This document shows positions 20,025 through 31,818 of a DNA stretch of 64,000 nt, in pieces (within the stretch, counting starts at the first letter, position 1; every line of letters begins with the position of its first letter). Position numbers and translations under genes: made by a program. The stretch spans positions 9,798,805-9,862,804 of the forward strand of contig NC_052132.2 in assembly GCF_016086655.4 (NCBI RefSeq), in the 5' to 3' direction. The notes beneath the pieces are model-generated. The model worked only from the letters and a program-made list of their open reading frames with translations, was not told the DNA's origin and searched no databases. This DNA is from Lepeophtheirus salmonis (lineage: Eukaryota > Arthropoda > Copepoda > Siphonostomatoida > Caligidae).

Positions 20025-20450
20025 GACTTCTTTTTTTTTTTTTTTTTTAGATTGGCTTGATTTTTGGTATTTTCTTGAAAAACAAATCCAAAAATTAAAT
20101 TTTTCTCAAAAAATATTTTTCAAATATTAAATAAAAATTCCTAGTTATTTACCATAAATTAAATTTTTTGGAAAAAATTTAAAAAACGATATTTCACATA
20201 TAAAATTTAAAAAAAAAATCAAAAATCCCTAGATATTTACAAAAAGAAAAGAAGTTCAAAATATTTGGTAAAATTTTAAAAATTCTAAGCTATTTACAAA
20301 AAATTTCAAAAATAAAGTTTCAAAAATTAAATTTTGTTGAATATAAATTTAAATTTGGCTATCCTGAGCAAAAAATCTTGTAAAAAGCGAAATTTGATTT
20401 GGTTATGGGGTTTAAGACCCTCCGGACCACCCCCAAGGACAACACTGCGT
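20025..20450 (+). repeat. A1 repeat, copy 2
   Basis: Poly-T run, then imperfect AT units (AAATTTTTTGGAAAAA, CCTAGTTATTTAC, CAAAAATCCC), then a GC-rich end with CCCTCCGGACCACCCCC. Same order as copy 1 at 11.6 kb. Confidence 0.6.
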
Positions 20451-21479
20451 AATGAACCAAAACATTCAAAGTGTAGTAGTAATAAATAGGTATGTTGACA
20501 ACATAGAAGGTGCTTCAAATATTTATATGCTTGATCCTCACTGTATTTTACATTTGATAGTATTTTCTCCTTATGAAAATCTGCATTTTTTGTAGAAGTA
20601 TAGGATGAGTCGATACATAACTTGGTGTGAGTGATGTATGAATAACTTTATTTTCCATTGTTTTGGTCAATTAACGTTCGGCTTCAGAAATTTTTCTATT
20701 GCTTTTTCTCATAGTAAGTAAGCTAAGTATTTTATATATTACGTGTAATATATAAATATATAATTCTACTAAATAAATGAAAAACATCAAACTTATAGAA
20801 TATAAAGCTAAAAATATGCTTAAAAAAGCAAGTCAACGTTATAAATTAAGAAATAATAAATAAAAGGTCGTTATAAGTGTTTATTTGAGAGTTTTTGTAG
20901 TCTGAAATTGTAAATTGCTAAAATTGGTACTCTTATGTGGCATAAATGAACTACAAAAGTATATTTAGTAATAATATACTTCACATTTGGTTTCAAAAAA
21001 TGGGATTTGAGTAATAAAAATGAAAAAAACATGAAAATAAATGCAACGTTATATGCGGTACTGAAAAATAATAATTGGTTATTTTCAGCATATTTGTAAC
21101 TAAAATACTCAAAACATGAAAAAAAGTTAGAGAAAGATTGTCCAATATTTTTGAAAAATATGTGTTTCAATTATAACAATTAATAAAATAAAAATCCTAC
21201 CACTGGATTCAAATCGATAATTTTGAAAAAAATAAAATTAAAATTTCCTTTTTTTTCAAAATTTTCAAATGAAATTGCGTCTATTCAGGACAATTTTTTT
21301 GAATGTTTGATGGTTATTTTCTAGTTAAGAGGAATAAAATGCATAATAAAAAATATCTGGCGATACCCAAGTCATAACTTTAGGCATTTCGGTAAAGTCT
21401 AATATTTATTTGTACTAATACGTTTAATCTGGATTATAAATATAGCAATAATACATATTTTTATCTTTCCAAGATATTT
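20451..21479. other. No gene recognised
   Basis: AT-rich. A 99-codon minus frame (20871-21170) is Phe/Lys/Ile-rich and unrecognised. Confidence 0.35.
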
Positions 21480-21925
21480 TTAATAAAATCTTATTCTTAA
21501 ATAAAATTTAATTGGTAAATAACTTTTTTTTTTTTTGCAATGGATGGTTAATTGATTAGAAAATTAGTTATTGATACTTTTGTAGAGGTTTTACAAGGGT
21601 TAATTATAAATCCAGTTCCAAGTGTTACAATATAGAAAAAATAGACCAACTTTGAGTGCCTTTGGATCTAATTTTAATTTTTTAGCATCATTATCAATGG
21701 AGTAATTTTTGTTCAAAGAATTTGAAAATTTTAAACAATAAAAATGAATTGAAAACATTGTTTTTTGTGCATTCGAAATTGAAGCAAAGTAATTGATTTT
21801 TGTAAATTGTTCTATAAAAACTCAGTAACGAAATTGCAATTAGTTTCATTATATAAAATATTATGTCAAACAATTTTTTGGCGATGGGATTTTTTCGACG
21901 GCAAACGCACGTTCCTCACTACTCC
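21480..21925 (+). repeat. Dispersed repeat Q1, copy 1
   Basis: Aligns by eye with 42900-43355. Shared words include TTAGTTATTG, TTCAAAGAATTT, ATGAATTGAAAA, TTTTTTGT-CATT, GAAATTGAAGCAA, ATTGCAATTAGTT, AAAATATTATG and, at the end, TTTCGAC-GCAAAC and TTCTCACTACTCCAACA (here TCCTCACTACTCCAACA). No coding capacity. Confidence 0.55.
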
Positions 21926-22121
21926 AACAGAGAGTAGCAAAAGACTGTAATTTCAAGAATACTTTAGAATCTTGCATCTAGAATCTCTAAAAAAATCTTT
22001 ACACTTCCGTTTGCTACATAAATCAAGGTTTTTGTGAATGTGGTAAAATTTTTCCTGTCAAATACTAAACATTAACAAAAAATTAAATCAACAACAATAA
22101 AAGTAGATCTTCTTAAGTGTC

Positions 22122-22562
22122 TTAGAAGCCGACAAACTGCCATCTGAACGTGACCAACTAATTTTGATCAGCACACTTTTGGACGCTGGTAAGAAACCAA
22201 CGGAGGAGAAGTTGCTACCATGGGTCCAGACTAACTACCCGGACATAAACGCGGTGTTCTAGCAGGTGAGTGCGCCACCACACATGCTCAGAAAGGCCCA
22301 GAAGTGGTTGGAGGACAACTTTGCATTTCTAGCCAAAGAAAATGTGGCCCTCTACTCACAAAATACCAACCCATTGGACTTCACTTTTTGGGTGCATGTT
22401 GAGTCCAAGGCCTGCACCGTCCATCACATCAACAACCTCAAGGAAACTGTCAAGCAGTACTGGGATGCCATGTCTGTGGACTACATCCACAATGGGTTGT
22501 AAGGCCTTCTGTGGCACTTGGAAGCCATCATTGCCGCCTAAGGGGGCTACATCGATGATTAG
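22122..22562 (+). pseudogene. Mariner-type transposase relic in one reading frame, core deleted
   Basis: The frame stays in register for the whole length and is broken only by three internal stops, so this is one of the younger relics. The start reads ERDQLILISTLLDAGKKPTEE, resembling the first helices of the N-terminal DNA-binding domain. It passes directly to LLPWVQTNYPDINAVF and QVSAPPH, where QDSAPAH is usual, so the second catalytic Asp is Val. Then LRKAQKWLEDNFAF, NTNPLDFTFW (the SPD Asp replaced by Asn), VESKACTVHHINNLK, YWDAMSVDYIHNG, LEAIIAA and GGYIDD end it. About 150 residues with the first catalytic Asp are missing. The related relic at 58.9-59.45 kb shares FTFWVHVE and KACTV/KTCSV. 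Confidence 0.75.
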
Positions 22563-23119
22563 GGTCATATTAGACATCATATTAGTTATTTTTATCTTAT
22601 TGACATACCATATTAAAACAGACTGCTCAAATACATCTTGGTAAAGTTAAGACTGATAGGAATGGTCCTAAAACTGGACTCAACCACAAGATGAGGACTG
22701 ACACTTCTACCTTTCATAAAATAGAACTAACAGTTCCAAAAGAAAACTATAATCAAAATACTGGTAAATCAGTACGTATATTAAAAAACTTAGTATTCGT
22801 TGTATTTTAATGTCTCTCTAATAGGAGTTAACATTTCTTTAGTTACGTATTTTAAACTTATTGTATTGTACGAGTTAAATAGAGACTATTAATTATTATT
22901 TTGTACGATTTCTGCAATGTATATCCTTATCAAAGTCTTGCATTGGGATAAAGATGCATATATATATATATATACATACAATAGAGTGATCACTATTTTT
23001 GAAACGAAATAGCATGAAGGTGCCCATTTAAAGTCGGATGTATGCATGTCTAAGGATTACAAAAATAGTTTTTAATCCACTCCAAAACTCTCTATGGACA
23101 TTAAAGGTAATGGATATTA
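22563..23119. other. No gene recognised; AT dinucleotide run at 22957-22974
   Basis: The first about 100 bp is probably the mariner's 3' untranslated end. The rest is AT-rich with a short (AT)n microsatellite. Confidence 0.4.
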
Positions 23120-23413
23120 GGGCATTAGTGATGTTTACATATATTAGTTTGTTTAAAAAAAATACTGTCTTGCGGCAAAATATTACCATATCTTAAATTG
23201 TAATTTATTTAATACTGGCTGCAGTATCCGGCATTACCCGAAATTATTAGACGTCGACGAACATACCTACTTTGCTTGAATAATGTAAATAATAATTTCC
23301 CAACAAATCCTCAGGGTTACTCAGCGTTTTAAATGAGCACACTCAAACGTAGTTACTCACTAATTCAACTAATTATACGTCGACTAACAGACAGACTTTG
23401 CTTTATTTATATA
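23120..23413 (+). repeat. Dispersed repeat R1, copy 7, with a partial second unit
   Basis: TTAGTTTGTTTA, CTGTCTTGCGGCAAAATA, GCAGTATCCGGCATTACCC, ATTAGACGTCGACGAACA, AACAAATCCTCAGGGTTACTCAG and GTAGTTACTCAC are in R1 order. TACGTCGACTAACAGACAGACTTTG at 23376-23400 (core GTCGACTAACAGACA) repeats the middle block once more. Confidence 0.65.
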
Positions 23414-23988
23414 TGGTAAATATAAATATAAGTGCATGTTCTCGCAAGGAGGGCTCTTTGGAAATTCTTTCCAGTCAGTAGCATTTTTGTAAAAAAAACA
23501 ACTAAAAATTGCCACAATACCTTGCAGAAAAAATATATTTTCTTTATTATGCTTATTCACCATGACCTATGCCATCCAAGTTAAACGGAGGTTACGTTAT
23601 GGTCTTGGTTTGTTTATATCCAATATTTCCAAAAAAGTAGCAAGTCGTGTATGGTGAAACATTGTATGAAGTTTATATATGTTAAAAGTACCAGCCCATT
23701 TAATCTTAATAGGTGAAGGTCAGAGGTCACGAATATTTGTATATATTTAAAACAGGATTACGAGTAAAGTTGCAAATCTATTATGGTGATACTTTGACCA
23801 AAGTATGGAATCAACGTAGCTCAATTATAGTGCTCTCGGGGAAAAATATTCTCTTGAACTCAATGTGCATAGGTTCACGCCAAGGTCATTCCTGGAGAAA
23901 GAAAAATACTAAATGTATACTTTATCTGTACAACTTCATCTAACCAATCAAAGGAACATTAAAATAAAACTTTGTAGAAAGATTATTT
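23414..23988. other. No gene recognised
   Basis: AT-rich spacer. GTGAAGGTCAGAGGTCACGAAT at 23713 (core GGTCAGAGGTCAC) resembles the start of the repeat at 24042. The 76-codon plus frame 23713-23943 is unrecognised. Confidence 0.35.
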
Positions 23989-24041
23989 ATCTTATAAATT
24001 ATTAATGTTCCCATTAAGAGAACATTAATAATTTATAAGAT
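23989..24041. repeat. Perfect 22-bp hairpin
   Basis: ATCTTATAAATTATTAATG-TTC (23989-24010) and its exact reverse complement (24020-24041) flank a 9-base loop. No mismatch in 22 pairs. There is no T-run typical of a terminator, and this is eukaryotic DNA. Confidence 0.8.
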
Positions 24042-24210
24042 GTCAAGGTCAAGGGTCACACATAATATTAACAACACACAATCGACTATACTTTTTTCAC
24101 AAATTGAGATACAAATTACAAATTCAAATTAGTGTCATTGTTTATTAATACTTAGGGATATTGATTTAAGCAAAGATTTGCGCTCTATCGAGTATCGAGA
24201 ATGAGGTTGC
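24042..24210 (+). repeat. Dispersed repeat shared with 52.0 kb
   Basis: GTCAAGGTCAAGGGTCAC, CAATCGACTATA, TGAGATACA and GCTCTATCGAGT recur in the same order at 52015-52125 as AAGGTCAATG, AATCGACCATA, TGAGATACA and GCTCTACTGAGTG. Ends are not defined. Confidence 0.4.
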
Positions 24211-24884
24211 AAGAATATATTGATTTTAGATATGCTCCAAATAATAATTAACTATGTTGATGAGAAGAGACAACTTAGTCATAATTAAATGGCTACATAA
24301 ATCACGTAATAATCAAGTTTCAGGCTCTAAGTAATCTTTGCGATTTGATTGTAACTACATGAAATCCTTCTTCCTTGAGACAATTTCAAAGTTTATGATT
24401 GAATTTTTTTATAATTTGGAAAGTATGGATCTGGTTTGTTGTCTCCTTCTTTGTATTTTACAAAGGTTATCTGTTAAGGACAAATGCTATGTCGTTTAAA
24501 AAATGGTGACCACTCTAATGTACACATACATATAATTATAAAATATACTGATATTTTGTTAATATTCCGATTCATAGACCTGGTAGTATCTTTGAATGCA
24601 TTTTAAATAGGAAGAATTTTATATGTAGGTAATATACATCCTTTATATCACTCTTGCATATATTTTTTACAATTTATTAGATCACGATTAAACATAATAT
24701 TCATTGAGTGTACAAATAACGTTCCACCATAATATACAGAGTACAAAATCATTATGAACCATTATTAAAGTGGTGTTTGTTTTAATTCAATTGTAATATC
24801 GGGTTTAGTAAGAAGAAATATATAAAAAATATATTGACAATCAAGGCAGTGCTTAAATTTTATTTCAATAACTAGATCCAAGTT
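24211..24884. other. No gene recognised
   Basis: AT-rich spacer; no repeat or domain recognised. Confidence 0.35.
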
Positions 24885-25112
24885 TTAGACAATTGTCCAT
24901 CCAGAGCGTGATGAATCTTTGAAATCAGAATGGCCAGAACGGAATCGACGAAACCAAAACACCCCATGATTGGTTGTCACAGTATTAGGACCATCACAAC
25001 TTTTTACATTTTTAGCAGCCTGGCTTGCCTTTTTGAAAGAAAAACTGTCAAGTATTTTCTCTTTGCTGGTGTCCATATTTGACACGCGCACAAATAATAC
25101 TGCCTCAAACAA
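24885..25112 (-). pseudogene. Mariner N-terminal DNA-binding domain fragment
   Basis: An open minus frame of 75 codons reads FSFKKASQAAKNV, then GPNTVTTNHGVFWFRRFRSG, then DFKDSSRSG. This is the arrangement of the first helix-turn-helix and WF-RFRSG linker of irritans/mauritiana-type mariner transposases, in which this domain grips the terminal repeats. The stop falls directly after RSGWTIV, where the second helix-turn-helix should begin. No catalytic part follows on the left. It differs in type from most other relics in the window but resembles the one at 34.1-35.0 kb. Confidence 0.65.
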
Positions 25113-26257
25113 TCACAAAACTGTCAAAAAAGTTTGAAAGTACAAAATCTTATCTTATTAAAGCCATCCAGTGTAAGCCGATCGCACTTATTCAACGTAA
25201 GATACCCATTACTTAACCCATCAATTGGAAAAATTACAAACTTTTTTTATTGATCTTTGTTATTAATAAATTTAAACATATTGGGGAAATGTTAATACAT
25301 TTAAGGTCACCCTTTTGTTTGGCTTACTGATAATGCAAAGGCGAAAAAGAAGCAATGAAATGCTCTTTAGAGCAGCAATGTCCTTATTGCCGATAAATTG
25401 ATAGACGTTGAGCCAATTCATAGAGGAAGCATGAAAGCAATAGTTTTGTCCTCTATAGCTAAATAGACTGCTTTTTTATAATCCTTCGTTAGTGAACTGG
25501 GATTTTCTTTACCCAAAACTTTATGAAAATGTTTCAAATCTGTAATTAAATAGATATCTTAGCTGCAAAATTTTATTGTTTTCCTGAAAAATTCTTCACA
25601 ATAAATACAACTTTTAGCTGTTACAAAAATTATTTTCCTTGCCATTATTCGCCACTTTTTCTATTTAAAATCAAGGTTTGGTAATTTTTTCACTTTTCGG
25701 TCGTTCTTTTACTTTCTGTATTTCTATTTTTCCAGTTTAAGGTGTACACGTTCCTACAAAATGTAATATTAGCTGTTATTCTATGTACTACACTCCATCT
25801 CATCAAAATTAATGAGCACATTTATTGTACCAAAAACTCGTTACAAGTAAATAATTTTATGGGAGTTTTAAAAAAAATGAAATAATAACATATGTCTTTG
25901 ATGCTCAAGTCTAATGTTGATAAGATTAATTTGCTTAATTTTGTGCTTATGTCAACTGTGTAGTGTGTATCATGAAATAAAATAAGCTTAAAAGTTGGGT
26001 AAACGTTTAACCCCAGTTTACTAACTACATCAAAAAAAGATGATCACTAACAAAATCATAAAATACTCAGAATGAGTTGTTTTATTCCTGAGATAAAACT
26101 ATTTACAATTTGAAATACTTGTTTGATTCTGCTAGATACGAGTACATGAGTAGGTTAAAAATAATTTTTCCAAGGTATGAACGCTTTCATCTAGGGAGAC
26201 CAGTGGATTGATTGCAATGTTTTAAAGTGTTTAGTATGTGATTTTTTTGGTAGTAAG
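25113..26257. other. No gene recognised
   Basis: AT-rich. On the minus strand around 25445-25530 a short frame reads GKENPSSLTKDYKKAVYLAIED, which looks protein-like in short pieces (KENPSSL, KAVYLAIED), but no family could be named and stops lie on both sides. Confidence 0.3.
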
Positions 26258-26946
26258 TCAAAACGTCGACCGACAAAACTTCGGATGGACACAACGTCGA
26301 CTGGAAAATATTATATTTCAAAATATGAAAAACTGTTTCAACGGCATTTCACTACAGACATTTCCAGCCCGAGATATTTACCCCACCACCCATACATAAA
26401 CTAACAGTAAAGAACCCCCACAAACCCCCATTTATGCTTCGAAATTGGGGGCTATTTTGGGTACTGCAGGGCCTCAAAATGAGATGAAACCCGAAGTAGT
26501 CTCAAATATTGGGGGTCCTTTCGGCGTGTAAATGGAGGTAGGGTAAGTTTAAATAATGGCAGTGGGTTTCATACCATTTTGGGGCCAGGGCGTACCCAAA
26601 AACAGCTCAAACGTTATTAGGGTACATATCGGTTGTGAGGGGCTCTTAGTGGTTGCTTAAATAGTGGCGGTGGGTTTTATCGCATTTTGGGACACGGCGT
26701 TGACTGAAAACATCCATAACATGTATAAGGGGAATTGGGAGGGCCCCTTACTGGTAGTTTATATCGAAATGGTGATGCTGTGTTCTGTTTCAGGCAGGAA
26801 ATATCTGAATGGGATATATCGCAACACCATTTGGAGTAGCCCTTTATATATATTGAACGGTCGACCTTCAAGCAGTTTTTGTCGGGTCGACGTTTTAGTA
26901 GTCGATAAACGTCAATTGGCTTTTTGACGGTCGACGTTTTGTCCAC
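26258..26946. mobile_element. Element with GTCGAC-rich inverted ends and a GC-richer body
   Basis: The left end reads TCAAAACGTCGACCGACAAA and then ACAACGTCGACTGG. The right end carries ACGGTCGACC, GGGTCGACGTTTT and GACGGTCGACGTTTTG, mostly the inverse. The body is noticeably richer in G and C than the window and holds a degenerate duplication: TAAATAATGGCAGTGGGTTT-CATTTTGGG (about 26550) and TAAATAGTGGCGGTGGGTTTT-CATTTTGGG (about 26660). Overlapping open frames of 87 and 89 codons on opposite strands are products of this composition. No transposase is visible. Probably a non-autonomous element with several subterminal sites. Confidence 0.5.
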
Positions 26947-27523
26947 GCACAGATTTTTTATATAATATTGTGCTTGTTGATATGTTTGATTGTTTTAAGG
27001 TGTAGTTCTTAGCTAGAAGGTCTCATTTTAAGCTAAAATGTTCATTCATATTCATATTACTAAGTTCCTTCTAACAATTCATATATATTCATCTACGTTT
27101 TGTATATATATAATTATATATGATGATTGCTTTTTACTACACCTGTTATAGTTAAAGTCCAACTAAATATGATACCATTTTGTAAAAAATACAGATTGGA
27201 TATTAACACATTTAGATAAAACCTTACAACTTTTTTCCAATATAAATACATACGGCAATACTAATCAGATTTTTATTAGCATGAAATATCTCTACCTGCA
27301 GAACTAATGTGAGAGCTGACGTTCATAAAAACTTCATATTTTTAAGGTATAATTATTTCATTAAAAGTTGCAATTTGTCGTATTATCTTAATTTACAGCT
27401 AAATATAAATGAACGACAAGAGAAAGTATTTTTTATGTATTTAATTTGAAGTATTTCATACCATTCCTTATCAACATCTTCATTTTCCATGTAATGTATT
27501 TGACATTTCTATGTGACATAGCT
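26947..27523. other. No gene recognised
   Basis: AT-rich spacer, no domain or shared repeat recognised. Confidence 0.35.
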
Positions 27524-27932
27524 AAATATGTAGTTTGTCAACATAAAAGAAGCTAGAATTATCTTCTTCAAAGTTGAGTGTTGATTATACTTATATTCTT
27601 CGAAGAATTATTATCCATTTCTATCAATAAATCATTCATATTAACCCTGCGTAACCAAAATCAAACGTTACAATACACAACTGATCAGTTATATTTGAAA
27701 AGGGCCATATTGGGGCCAATATATATGTCTCTTCAATCAAATAAAACCTTTAAACTATAGCATTAGTCCTCGAGTATTTGAACTCACTCCAGAAATTTGA
27801 ATACAAAGCCCTTGATTTATTGAATGATGTCTATAAATTATTGGGCTGCAAATAAAAATAAATAAAGTAAAAACTACATTGGGATTTTCATTTTTCTTTA
27901 TGATTTTTTTTATGTTGATGCATCATATATTG
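27524..27932 (-). mobile_element. MITE M1, copy 2
   Basis: The left end reads AATATGTAGTTTGTCAACATAAAA; the right end reads TTTTTTTATGTTGATGCATCATATA, its inverse (shared GTCAACATAAAA/TTTTATGTTGA). Inside, ACTCACTCC, TTTGAATACAAAGCCC, ATGTCTATAAATTATTGGGCT are the reverse of the M1 core seen at 31.8 and 39.0 kb. No coding capacity. Confidence 0.55.
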
Positions 27933-28009
27933 GTTTGTACTTATGGAAAAATAATATAAATTACGAAAAAGCAATAGTGTACATTGTATTCTTAAATTAA
28001 AAGTGTCAA

Positions 28010-28140
28010 GCTTTCAAGGTATAAATTGCTATTGTTGTGTCGGCCCTAATTTAGGACAAAAAAATGTATTCTCATCTAGTTTAGTCTCAGTTCGGTCCAT
28101 TACAGTCTTAAAAAGTTCGGCCCTTGATGATGATTTATTT
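28010..28140. other. Short stretch with repeated CGGCCCT/CGGTCC words
   Basis: TCGGCCCTAATTTAGGAC, AGTTCGGTCCATTACAGTC and AGTTCGGCCCTTGATG follow one another; TTCGGCCCTGG recurs at 28331. This resembles a decayed short tandem repeat. The 60-codon plus frame here is not considered a gene. Confidence 0.3.
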
Positions 28141-28242
28141 TTTATGAAAGGCACTATGTATATTATACATACATGGAACCTCTAATTTCCAAGTTTATAA
28201 AGTGAGAAAAATTGGGACCAATTTATAGTAACTAATAGCAAA

Positions 28243-29288
28243 GGATTAACCAGCGTTGCCCAGGCCCAGGAGGGAGAAGAAAATCAAATTGACAATAGTT
28301 AATATTATTTCTTCTTAATGTTTAGAACCATTCGGCCCTGGCGAGTATTATAATATATTTATTATTATTAATTAAAAAAAAAAAAATGTTATAAACTTCA
28401 AATAATATGGTACATATGTATTAGTATTACAAATTTATTTTTGAGATGATAATTCCATTTTTAATTTTTTTATAAATTGCTATATCAAAGTTTGCAAAGA
28501 AAATGGGAAAAACTTTTTTACGCTAGTTTTGCAAAAAAAAAAAAATTAGAAAGATTTTTTTCGTATTTGTAAAAGTAATGAAGAATATTGTGGTGGAAAA
28601 ATAACCCTCAATATCTGCTTCGTTTTTGCAAATATTGCAAAAGCTATATGATAAATGTTCTTGAAATTGAAAATACCATATTGTTGTATTTTAAGAGATA
28701 AAATTTTGTTTCCAAATGCATTGTTTTAGGGCATTTCTTCTAAAAAATTGAAATTTTATGTTTATGAAAAAATGATACAATAATGAATACAATTGTAAAA
28801 TTGTTCAGAAAATCAGAGATATTTCAGTTAAATAAAATTTGTATGTTTTATATTTATATGTAAACAAATTTCTACAAACTTTTTTTATCTATGAATACAA
28901 TATTCCACTGGCAATCCATTTTTGTACCTCAGACAAAACTTCAATTTTAACCGAATTCTTTTTTTGCCCATAAATTTTTTGATTTCGAATAAATTTAAAA
29001 AATATAATTTTTCAAATAGTGGGTTTTTTAAATGCCATTTATTTTTTGAATTATAAATCAATCCTTATTTAGTCTCCTTGAGCTCTAAAAAACGGTTTTT
29101 GTGTTTTGGGTATTGGATAAGCCTCTCTTATATGACACCCCTGATAATCACCACATCCGTTTTATCCTGGCCATGTTAAAAGAGGCACCCTTGTAAAATT
29201 TCAGCCTCCTAGGTTCAACGGTATGGGCACCTTTAAAGGACACACACACAATCTCTATTTTATATATATACAAGTTATATACAGATTA
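28243..29288 (+). mobile_element. P1 element, copy 2
   Basis: Starts AACCAGCGTTGCCCAGGC and ends TTTTATATATATACAAG...CAGATTA, with AAAATTTCAGCCTCCTAGG and GACACACACACAATCT before the end. The copy at 13.24-13.81 kb shares both ends and the pre-terminal block but is about half as long. The interior is AT-rich without a recognisable open frame. Confidence 0.4.
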
Positions 29289-30701
29289 GCTGGAGTGTTG
29301 TGCTATCTATATTATTACCTATTAACAGTATAATTTTAACAATACTTTACTTTAATTGAGAGGCACCAGTCTATAACATCATTTTTAGTAAATTGTATCA
29401 TATCTTAATACAATAATATAGTTATATCTTCTTGAATTGTTAACTATATCATATATTCCAAATCAGATAAGATAGTTTATCGCTGAATTTAATATATTTT
29501 TCTTTCAAACTTGTACTCTTTGTTAAATGCATTTTATAAATTTATTATATATAACAGTTATACGTTATTTAAAAAAAGAAAACTTAAAAACCAGTAACTT
29601 TGTGATGTTAATAATGATAAAAAAATTTGAATCTCCTAGCTTCAATATTGGCGCAGAAATATTCAATCAATTATTTAAAGTTTGATATCTCAGTTCCAGT
29701 TTTTGTTGCCGAGATGCCATGTTTTTACACTGTGTCAACCATATGATAAAGGAAAATCTCTATAAATATATATAAATGCATCTCTTTAATCGAATTATGA
29801 AAATGTATTTTTTCTGCCTTTTTTTAGGATATAACTAAATCATAGAAAAAGGTAGGAATCACTTTTTTTGTCAATCCTCAATTTGACAGTTGCTCAACAG
29901 GGACATATACTTTTAATTAGGGATGGTAACATTTTCGAAATCCTCCTGAGTATACATTTGAAAAAAGAAGAAGTATAAGTTGGTAAACTGCAAGATAATA
30001 TTTCTCTTAATTATTTCTCCATATTTTGATAATTGAAATGAATTTTTATAGGAAGGAACACTTTGGTTTATTAAGTGATATTTTTGAGTAGATATCTCGT
30101 CTATCAAACTTGGCAGCATATTCATTTTTAACACTCACTAGGATTGGGATAATATTCACATCCCTTGATATAATGTTTAACTATTTTATTATTCTTTGAA
30201 TATTCTGTTTTTCTTTTCAACAACTAATCCAATGCATTCAATTATATTCAGCCCACATGTTTCTACAATTTTTATAAACGACATACTTCAATTCTATACA
30301 ATTCTTCCTTATAAAACAGTACAATTGAGTTCATTATCATAAAATAAGCTATTAATTAAATATTTCCACCCCCAAGATATACAAAAAATTACCTACACAT
30401 GTCTTAAAATACAGAAAATATGGAATTTGTTAATTAATTATTACAAGCCATTCTAATAAATTTCTAGATGACTTTTGGAATTATTAACAATTATTCTATA
30501 ATATACAGGGGGAGGGAGGCACACTAAATATTATAAAATGAATTATCGTATATAATTTTTTTATCTTTTGATATTATATGCATTCAGTCTTCCACCTCGA
30601 TTTGCTGAGTGGTGGCAGTAGAAAATAAAAATCTATTGCTTCCTGAATTTATAATTAATTTTTGAAGGGTATCCCAATTTCTTTAAAGTAACTACTATAT
30701 A
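29289..30701. other. No gene recognised
   Basis: AT-rich spacer, with a 73-codon minus frame (29913-30134) of no recognisable identity. ATACAGGGGGAGGGAGGC at about 30503 resembles a mariner end but has no partner nearby. Confidence 0.35.
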
Positions 30702-31140
30702 GCATACGGCCTTTGTTTAACACCGAACTTTGAGTGCATGAGCAGATAACACGTTGTTTTTTGTTTTGGCGGCTAGCTAAAAATGTTTGGAGTCAGTTGA
30801 AAAAAAAAAGGTATAAATAATCCAAGTAGTCTTTATTCCACAATCGTGAAAAGGAATAGTGTACTTATTGAAATCTTGGCCGGACGAACAAAAGTTGAGC
30901 ATGCAAACATTTTAAACCTGTAAAGGTCCTCAAGCTACAAAAAATTCGAACTGATGTCCAGAATCCGGGAAGAATTTCGAAATCTGACATAGGAAACGGT
31001 CATCCAAACCTATTTTCCGTTTAATAATTAATATTTTATATTCAGCTTTCATTTGGGATGGCTTTTAGTAAAGTCGGGTGCTTAGTTTAGGGGAAAATCA
31101 ATTTAAAAAAACCGTGTTGGTTGTTGGGTTACACCCTTTA
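30702..31140 (+). mobile_element. Mariner-like element, lineage X, copy A (core deleted)
   Basis: The 5' part matches copy B at 39.9 kb: TTTGTTTAAC, GAGCA, then TTTTGTTTTGGCGGCTAGC, AATGTTTGGAGTCAGTTGAA. After a short N-terminal remnant the sequence passes to the C-terminal part, readable in mixed frames as NTSSSYKK-FELMSRIREEFRNL in this copy and as NTSSSNKK-SELMSRIRKECF in copy B. The SPD block and the whole catalytic core are missing here. GGTTACACCCTTTA near 31129 may be the 3' end. It cannot encode an enzyme. Confidence 0.55.
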
Positions 31141-31818
31141 AATATCAATTCAGATAGTGCATGTAGGCCACCCACCTTTATTACGAATTTTAAGAAAATA
31201 CAGCATTTCTCTGTATTTGAAGGATAAGCCTAATCGGCCCTGAATTTTATTATGGCATAAATTTACTTCAGTTTCTCCTTGAGATTCAATAGAAATTTCC
31301 TTTAAAAAAATTCTATTTCATTCCATAGGAGAATAATAAAAAAACTACTTTTGAAACACTTTTTATAGGTTAAAAAAATGTCTATCAAAATTCTTTTATT
31401 CAAAAATAATGAAAATAATACTTTCTCCAAAATAAATCTCTTATAAAGCCACACGTTCACACAAGCTTGATAATATCAAACATATGCAATACAAATTTTT
31501 TTAACAAATTTATTTTGACAGAAGTTTAAAATATGTTTAGTATTGTTCGTTAGAATATATATCCTTAAGTGACATTGCGAATTTTTCTATTAAGTATCTC
31601 ATTAATATCTTTTACATATACATTTGTGTATATAATAAATTTGCAAATCAGGTTTTTAAAAATGACATTTGAACATTTATGAGCACTTTTTATGGTATAT
31701 GATTTTAATTGAATGTAATATGTTATATAAAATTTAGCTTTTAACTGTTTGAATATAAATAACAAAAAACAATCACTTTTGTGTTTTTTTCACTTAAATT
31801 ATCAAATCAGCCATGACT
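31141..31818. other. No gene recognised
   Basis: AT-rich spacer. The 66-codon minus frame (31565-31765) is AT-driven. Confidence 0.35.

Noticed and set aside
22342..22644. Second plus frame and the minus frame at 22356-22580
   Set aside because: Both are shadows of the mariner relic read in register at 22122-22562.
26258..26946. CRISPR-like array from repeated GTCGAC motifs
   Set aside because: Motifs are irregularly spaced, occur in both orientations, no cas-like gene exists and the DNA is eukaryotic.
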